Notes under the pieces: generated by a model | Told to the model about the DNA's origin: nothing | What the model saw: only the letters and a program-made list of their open reading frames with translations | Databases searched by the model: none | Origin: Marine Group II euryarchaeote MED-G37 | GTDB taxonomy: Archaea > Thermoplasmatota > Poseidoniia > Poseidoniales > Thalassarchaeaceae | Reading direction: 5' to 3' | NCBI GenBank assembly: GCA_002457555.1 | Contig: NTJQ01000013.1 | Coordinates: forward strand, 1-38,258 | Length of the DNA stretch: 38,258 nucleotides | Translations under genes and position numbers: made by a program | In this document: piece after piece, positions 33,939 to 38,258 of the stretch | Numbering within the stretch: position 1 is the first letter of the stretch | How the letters are laid out: each line of letters starts with the position of its first letter

Positions 33939-35528
33939 TTGCAGGATGAAGAAATTCCAAACCTAGAGGATGCACTTAGCTCATTAGCAACAGAAGTTCT
34001 AGAGGGACAATCAAACCTTTCACAGGATAATATGCACGATAACCTACAGAACAAGGGATCAGGTAGTTTTCCAAAAACGCCTATCTCGGAAGTTGATAGT
34101 TTGAGGGCCCAAGAACGAACGCTCCTTCGAATAGACAGACTTCTGATTAGCGGGGGCATTCGATTTGTACTATTTTTACCATTGATTGTGGTAGTGAACT
34201 TTGGTCTTGCCCATTCTTACAGAAATACAACTCCACAGTGGTGGTTGGATCATATGCAAGAAGTCGCTCCGATAGAAATGCATCTTGGAATACATTTTCT
34301 TTCATTATTCATCTTAGTTGCAAATATAACCCTTTTAATGCTATTATTCAGGTTATTGACAATAACTAGGACGATATTCCACCACGAGGCAGAATCTCTT
34401 ACAACTGCCGGTTTAACCTTCAAAAGCTCACACGGATATGCAGAAATGCGTGCAACGATTAATGGCTCTAGAAGACAGTTAGGCGCCACCATAAGCTTTC
34501 TATTTCTAGCCATAATATTTCTTGGCACCGCTCTTTGGTTGGCTCCCGATGGAGACCTTTCGCCTAGATTGGTTGCGTTTTCCACTGGAACTTTGTTAGC
34601 GGGCCATGGGTCCTTCTTGGTTTCAAACAAATCACGCTTCAATGCTAATGAGCCTTGGGGGATGTTGAGTGCATTCTCCCCTCCTATTCATCCTGCTTTA
34701 CTCCGCCGACCTTTTTCTGATGTGATTAAGGCGCACATCGACCCATTACTGGCAGTTAGAATATCTGAATATTTACGGACGGTAGAATCGGAAATGAACT
34801 CCAGCCAATCTATGACGGAATTACAAGAGACCCTCCTTCATTTATTGCATCTTAGGAGGAGGTCCTTGATTGATGAAAATCAATTTAGATCCGCGCTAGA
34901 ATCTATGATAGATTCTAATTCTATTGATAAATTATTTGAACATCCTGAATTAGGTCAAGAAACTTGGGATAGATTATTGTCCAGAGCAATGCTTGACTGT
35001 GCTCCTTTTTTCCGTCTACACGATCGATTGAATATGAGGCAACAAGGGGGTAAATCTGGTGAGGTATGGTTTGATGTGGATATGGAGAATTTAGTTGTTG
35101 GCCCGGCAAATCTTTTTGCTTTTATTCTCAATCAAACTGATGAAATACAAGATTTAATTTTGAGGGTTCAAACCCCTGATTTCAGGCCTAATGATTGTGA
35201 ATATCGCCTCAAGGTGGAACCTCATAAATCGATTTCATTCGATGGAATTTTGTCTCCCAAAATTACCGATACACTCCCTAATATTCTGAATTCTACCAGG
35301 ATTATTTGGCAGAGTTTGTTACCATCTAGCACTGGGGAGTCTACTGTTACAATCCGTCTAGAAGATTTGGATGGTAACCTAATCTCTGGACGTGTACTAA
35401 CCGTTCAGATTCGCAATGACCTGTTTACTCGACTTAGAATGACAACAGGTGCGTTGTTCATCCTTGGAGCGATTATAGCCATTCTCTCTCCCATTCTACC
35501 ATTCATTGGTTCAGTTCTTGGACTCTAA
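33939..35528 (+). CDS. Polytopic membrane protein of unknown function
   Basis: This 529-residue protein starts at TTG 33939, decided by the strong ribosome-binding site GGAGGGAT eight bases upstream and four-base spacing from the regulator stop. An acidic N-terminal region (1-60) precedes two helices (about 72-90, 118-140), a loop, and two more helices (183-204, 210-228). A large soluble region (230-500) contains helical and beta parts. A final hydrophobic helix closes the C-terminus (504-529). No signature residues or family recognised. Its place in a regulator-controlled operon with coiled-coil and secreted proteins suggests an envelope-associated role. Confidence 0.75.
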   Translation: MQDEEIPNLEDALSSLATEVLEGQSNLSQDNMHDNLQNKGSGSFPKTPISEVDSLRAQERTLLRIDRLLISGGIRFVLFLPLIVVVNFGLAHSYRNTTPQWWLDHMQEVAPIEMHLGIHFLSLFILVANITLLMLLFRLLTITRTIFHHEAESLTTAGLTFKSSHGYAEMRATINGSRRQLGATISFLFLAIIFLGTALWLAPDGDLSPRLVAFSTGTLLAGHGSFLVSNKSRFNANEPWGMLSAFSPPIHPALLRRPFSDVIKAHIDPLLAVRISEYLRTVESEMNSSQSMTELQETLLHLLHLRRRSLIDENQFRSALESMIDSNSIDKLFEHPELGQETWDRLLSRAMLDCAPFFRLHDRLNMRQQGGKSGEVWFDVDMENLVVGPANLFAFILNQTDEIQDLILRVQTPDFRPNDCEYRLKVEPHKSISFDGILSPKITDTLPNILNSTRIIWQSLLPSSTGESTVTIRLEDLDGNLISGRVLTVQIRNDLFTRLRMTTGALFILGAIIAILSPILPFIGSVLGL

Positions 35529-35573
35529 CCATACATTAGGTTCATTCAAGAAGCGAACGCTCGTGGGCCGGCC

Positions 35574-36563
35574 GTGTCTGATGAGGCTACCAACCCAGAC
35601 GAGGACCTCCGGAGTCGTCTACACGCTATGGAGACTAAGATTAGGCGTATGCGGGATAATCGCAATAGTCACAACGAGAACGCACGTAGAGCCGCAGATT
35701 CACGTAATGCAGTACAAGAACAGGCAAAAGGTCTACGCGAATCTATCGATGAGTTGAAGGCCAAACAAAAAGAAATCAGAGACCAAGCAAGAATTCACAA
35801 GGCAAGGAGAGACGAAATCCAAGGCCACATCAGAGAGATAATTTCCAAGAAACGCGGCCGCAGGGATGAGGAAAGAGGCTCTAAGTCGGTTGTTATTGAA
35901 TTGTCTGAAACCGAAGGGCAAATTGACAAGATCGAGAGGCGATTAGAAACTGATGGCAGACTAAAGCTGGAAGATGAAAATAAGCTCCTAAAGGAACTAA
36001 AGAAACTCATTGGAAAGAGAAACGAGTTACTTCCATCTATTAAGGAACATGAAGCCCTAACAATTGATCTTGGGGACATGGATGAATCAATAAACAGGCT
36101 AAAGGCCGAGGCGGATTCAGAACATCAATCAATGATTGATTGTCACAAGCAGGCAGATGAAGTATGGGAGGAGATTAAACCCCTCTTCGAAGAGAGAGAT
36201 TTCCTACAGGCTGAGGGGGACAGACTTCACAACGCATTTATTGAAGCAAGAAAATCAGCAGACGAAGTACATTCAGAAATGAAAGTTCTCCTTGACCAAG
36301 TAAATGAAATTCGAGATTCTATCAAAGCCGCCCGGGAGGAACGCGAGAAGACTATCAAGGACCATAACCAATCAGTTAGAGATGCCATAAGATCTCCTTC
36401 CGAAAGCGAGGAGTTGGCTGGATCCTTAGAAGCGATGTTCCTAGAAAGTGGTAGTTTAACTCTTGGTGGCACTGGTTTTGAAGAAGAAACGGATGCACCT
36501 GCACCGCCCAAGGCAAGAAAATCTAAGAAGCGAAAATTAGGCACCACAAGAGGGAAAGTGTGA
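35574..36563 (+). CDS. Coiled-coil protein 4 with basic C-terminal tail
   Basis: This 329-residue protein uses GTG 35574 (MSDEATNPDEDL). It is a long charged coiled coil (about 10-285) with a break near SKSVVIELSETEGQ, similar in design to the three minus-strand proteins. It ends with GSLEAMFLESGSLTLGG followed by an Ala/Pro linker and KSKKRKLGTTRGKV, paralleling the end of coiled-coil protein 2. No ribosome-binding site is evident; a TATA-like CATACATT (35530-35537) may give it a separate promoter 45 bases after the membrane protein. Function unknown. Confidence 0.83.
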   Translation: MSDEATNPDEDLRSRLHAMETKIRRMRDNRNSHNENARRAADSRNAVQEQAKGLRESIDELKAKQKEIRDQARIHKARRDEIQGHIREIISKKRGRRDEERGSKSVVIELSETEGQIDKIERRLETDGRLKLEDENKLLKELKKLIGKRNELLPSIKEHEALTIDLGDMDESINRLKAEADSEHQSMIDCHKQADEVWEEIKPLFEERDFLQAEGDRLHNAFIEARKSADEVHSEMKVLLDQVNEIRDSIKAAREEREKTIKDHNQSVRDAIRSPSESEELAGSLEAMFLESGSLTLGGTGFEEETDAPAPPKARKSKKRKLGTTRGKV

Positions 36564-36565
36564 GC

Positions 36566-37555
36566 TCACCAGCCCCTTTCTTCAAGACGAACGGCTAGTG
36601 TATCTATTTCCAATCCGGGCATCGGTTCACCAATCATTGCACTTGCCTCGGCAACCACAGATGGGTCCTCGAAGTGATGGGTTGCTAGGACAATAGCTTC
36701 GGCGGTTTCTATCGGATCAGAACTCTTGAAAATTCCAGAACCAACGAATATCCCATCCATTCCGTGCTTCATCATGAGGGCCGCATCGGCAGGAGTAGAT
36801 ATCCCTCCCGCCGAGAATGTCACAACGGGAATTCTACCCAGTCTAGCAACGTCCTCTAGTACTGAGGTGACTTCTGCCCGAACTTCTTCCATTGTACCAA
36901 AGGGAGTAGTATTCGGGTCTAAATTGAACGAGGACACCTTGTTTACTCTCTGAAACCCTTGCATAATTACGTCAACCATTTCTCTTCTTCCATCTTCTCC
37001 ACTTGATTGGGCGAGTTCGATCTCGTTGGCTACTAGTCTGGCGTGTTGAACAGCACTCACTACATTTCCAGTGCCCGCTTCGCCTTTGGTTCGCATCATT
37101 GCGGCGCCTTCAGCCACTCTTCTTACAGCCTCACCAAGATTCGTACATCCACATACGAATGGTACAGTGAAGTTGTTTTTCGCTATATGGAAGAAGGGGT
37201 CTGCTGGAGTCAATACTTCTGACTCATCAATCATATCAGCACCCAGTGCTTCAAGCACTCTGGCTTCTTCATCGTGTCCGATTCTTGCTTTGGCCATTAC
37301 AGGTATCGAAGTTGTTTCTATAATTTCTTTGATCATATCCGGGTGGCTCATTCGAGCAACTCCTCCACTAGATCTGATGTCTGCAGGAACCCTCTCCAAG
37401 GCCATGACTGAAACGGCACCAGCATCTTCTGCTATCTGGGCTTCTTCGGCGTTGACGACGTCCATGATGACTCCGCCTTCCTGCATCTTGGCGAATCCTC
37501 GCTTTAGCAACTCGGTGCCGTGCCGCATGTTCTCTAGGTTCACTCTCTGAGCCAT
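36566..37555 (-). CDS. pdxS: Pyridoxal 5'-phosphate synthase subunit PdxS
   Basis: This 329-residue TIM-barrel synthase makes PLP from ribose 5-phosphate, glyceraldehyde 3-phosphate and ammonia from PdxT. Catalytic residues are present: Asp32, Lys89 in VMAKARIGH (first imine), and Lys157 in [10 protein letters not shown]. The phosphate loop SAGGIS and VGSGIFKS follow. It is about 30 residues longer than the usual 290-300; the extra lies around residues 180-235, replacing the short loop before the ARLGRIPVV strand. AGAGGG precedes ATG 37555. No pdxT is adjacent. The stop is two bases from that of convergent coiled-coil gene 4. Confidence 0.96.
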   Translation of the reverse strand: MAQRVNLENMRHGTELLKRGFAKMQEGGVIMDVVNAEEAQIAEDAGAVSVMALERVPADIRSSGGVARMSHPDMIKEIIETTSIPVMAKARIGHDEEARVLEALGADMIDESEVLTPADPFFHIAKNNFTVPFVCGCTNLGEAVRRVAEGAAMMRTKGEAGTGNVVSAVQHARLVANEIELAQSSGEDGRREMVDVIMQGFQRVNKVSSFNLDPNTTPFGTMEEVRAEVTSVLEDVARLGRIPVVTFSAGGISTPADAALMMKHGMDGIFVGSGIFKSSDPIETAEAIVLATHHFEDPSVVAEASAMIGEPMPGLEIDTLAVRLEERGW

Positions 37556-37615
37556 GGCCGACCCTCTGGGACTCTATTCATCAATCTATGTTTAAGTTCA
37601 CTAGAGGGTGGAACT

Positions 37616-37891
37616 TCAGTCTGCGAGTACTGGTGAATCGCCATTTGCCATTTCTAGCTCTAAACTCTCAGTCTCGTTACGATCTATCCACTCTATTTCT
37701 TCATCGGGAACATCTGTGTCTGCGAAGATAGCTTCAACAGGGCATTCAGCGACACAGGCGGCGCAATCAATACATTCATCTGGATCAATTACTAAGTAGG
37801 TATCAGCTTCTCTAAACGCTTCAACCGGGCATACTGCTACACAATCTTGGTATTTGTGTCCAACACAGGCACTCGTAACTACATGGGTCAT
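37616..37891 (-). CDS. fdxA: 7Fe ferredoxin ([3Fe-4S][4Fe-4S])
   Basis: This 91-residue ferredoxin has cysteines placed as in Azotobacter ferredoxin I shifted by one: Cys9, Cys17 and Cys50 for a [3Fe-4S] cluster, and Cys21, Cys40, Cys43, Cys46 for a [4Fe-4S] cluster. The acidic C-terminus ([17 protein letters not shown]) is typical of low-potential carriers. ATG 37891 has a TATA-like ACTTATACC about 26 bases upstream, indicating a leaderless transcript. It is likely a general cytoplasmic electron carrier and could serve the HdrD-like module (inference). Confidence 0.93.
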   Translation of the reverse strand: MTHVVTSACVGHKYQDCVAVCPVEAFREADTYLVIDPDECIDCAACVAECPVEAIFADTDVPDEEIEWIDRNETESLELEMANGDSPVLAD

Positions 37892-37962
37892 GCTTTCACT
37901 CGCCCTTCCGTGGTATAAGTTCCATAATAATCCTTGTTCTTATTTTCTGTCTGGTCAACGAA

Positions 37963-37985
37963 AATAATCCTGTGTTGGAATTATT
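37963..37985 (-). terminator. Hairpin terminator after the edge gene
   Basis: On the minus strand AATAATTCC and GGATTATT form a stem with a one-base bulge around AACACA, followed by TTTTC. It overlaps the stop codon of the gene at 37981 and is the best terminator-like structure seen here. Confidence 0.35.
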
Positions 37986-38256
37986 CGATTTTGGATATTA
38001 ATTCAAGTAATACTTCACCAGGCTCTTGACCTGGATAAGACTCAATCTTGTATTTTCCCTTCACTGCATAGGTCCATTCCGACCTCTCGGCTAACCGTAA
38101 TTTTCCGGTGACTAAGGACGATAACGAGAGCCGGATGTGGAAAATTTTATCATCATCAATTTGAGACTCTAGACCATTTTGGACTAATTGATTCAATACC
38201 GAATTACCCAATATTTCTAGGCTTTTTTTTGCATTTTTTTTGTTATTAATTTTCAT
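37981..38256 (-). CDS. Uncharacterised 91-residue protein at window edge
   Basis: This is a small protein with a Lys/Asn-rich start (MKINNKKNAKKSLEILGN), predicted mixed helix and strand (FHIRLSLSSLVTGKLRLAERSEWTYAVKGKYKIESYPGQ), and a final helix. ATG 38256 is only two bases from the window end, so a ribosome-binding site cannot be seen and the true start could lie outside. No family recognised. Confidence 0.55.
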   Translation of the reverse strand: MKINNKKNAKKSLEILGNSVLNQLVQNGLESQIDDDKIFHIRLSLSSLVTGKLRLAERSEWTYAVKGKYKIESYPGQEPGEVLLELISKIE

Positions 38257-38258
38257 TT

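Noticed and set aside
35561-35574. GGCCGGCC palindrome before coiled-coil gene 4
   Set aside because: An 8-bp GC palindrome is short and shows no promoter context of its own.
36227-36547. Long minus-strand open frames opposite the coiled-coil genes
   Set aside because: Charged coiled-coil codons often leave the opposite strand open as Ser/Leu-rich frames; these have no start signals and mirror real genes.
1-38258. CRISPR arrays, insertion sequences, phage genes or integrase sites
   Set aside because: No regularly spaced repeats, transposase or integrase motifs, or terminal inverted repeats were seen; the tRNA-Lys 3' end is not followed by an integrase gene.

Overview
The window looks like an archaeal chromosome from the marine Thermoplasmatota, most likely Candidatus Poseidoniia (Marine Group II). 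That placement is inference. Direct support for Archaea: RNA polymerase with a split largest subunit (A' and A'') and an unsplit B, aIF6, ribosomal protein L30e, a Pop5-like RNase P protein, a 5S rRNA with its own upstream TATA-like box, TATA boxes at leaderless-type spacing, and a tRNA with no encoded CCA. There is no phage, insertion sequence or CRISPR array, and coding density is very high.

Layout. Bases 1-940 hold a 5S rRNA and aIF6. Bases 969-5643 hold a propionate/methylmalonyl-CoA locus: carboxyltransferase, a tiny linker protein and a biotin carrier on the minus strand, and divergently the B12-binding half of methylmalonyl-CoA mutase with its MeaB GTPase, followed by a polyprenol-kinase-like membrane enzyme and a 40-residue membrane microprotein. 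Asparagine synthase follows (5715-7517). From 14791 back to 7511 runs a minus-strand respiratory operon: secreted CxCH protein, small membrane protein, Rieske protein, b6-type cytochrome b, and a 924-residue fusion of the cytochrome b C-terminal half to an HdrD-like double-CCG iron-sulfur module. It continues with a small membrane protein, a ferredoxin, another membrane protein and a DNA repair methyltransferase.

Bases 14939-16574 carry a TPR protein, a short tail-less FtsZ homologue and a Pop5-like protein. On the minus strand at 16564-17934 lies a fusion of a HemK-like methyltransferase to biotin-protein ligase, which could biotinylate the carrier encoded at 1216-1623. tRNA-Lys(UUU) then precedes the RNA polymerase operon rpoH-rpoB-rpoA1-rpoA2-rpl30e (18220-27488). 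RpoH and RpoA'' both begin with the same roughly 65-residue domain joined by an Arg-rich linker, and RpoA' carries a Cys-containing insertion of about 130 residues.

Bases 28505-36563 form an unusual divergent locus. Three minus-strand coiled-coil genes face a plus-strand operon of an Ig-like secreted/membrane protein with cytosolic zinc ribbons, a DtxR-family regulator, a polytopic membrane protein and a fourth coiled-coil protein. A perfect 19-bp palindrome sits in the shared promoter region. The window ends with PdxS, a 7Fe ferredoxin and an unknown protein at the edge.

The strongest candidates for undescribed biology are the cytochrome b-HdrD respiratory fusion, the shared N-terminal domain of two RNA polymerase subunits, and the coiled-coil/DtxR locus with its palindrome.
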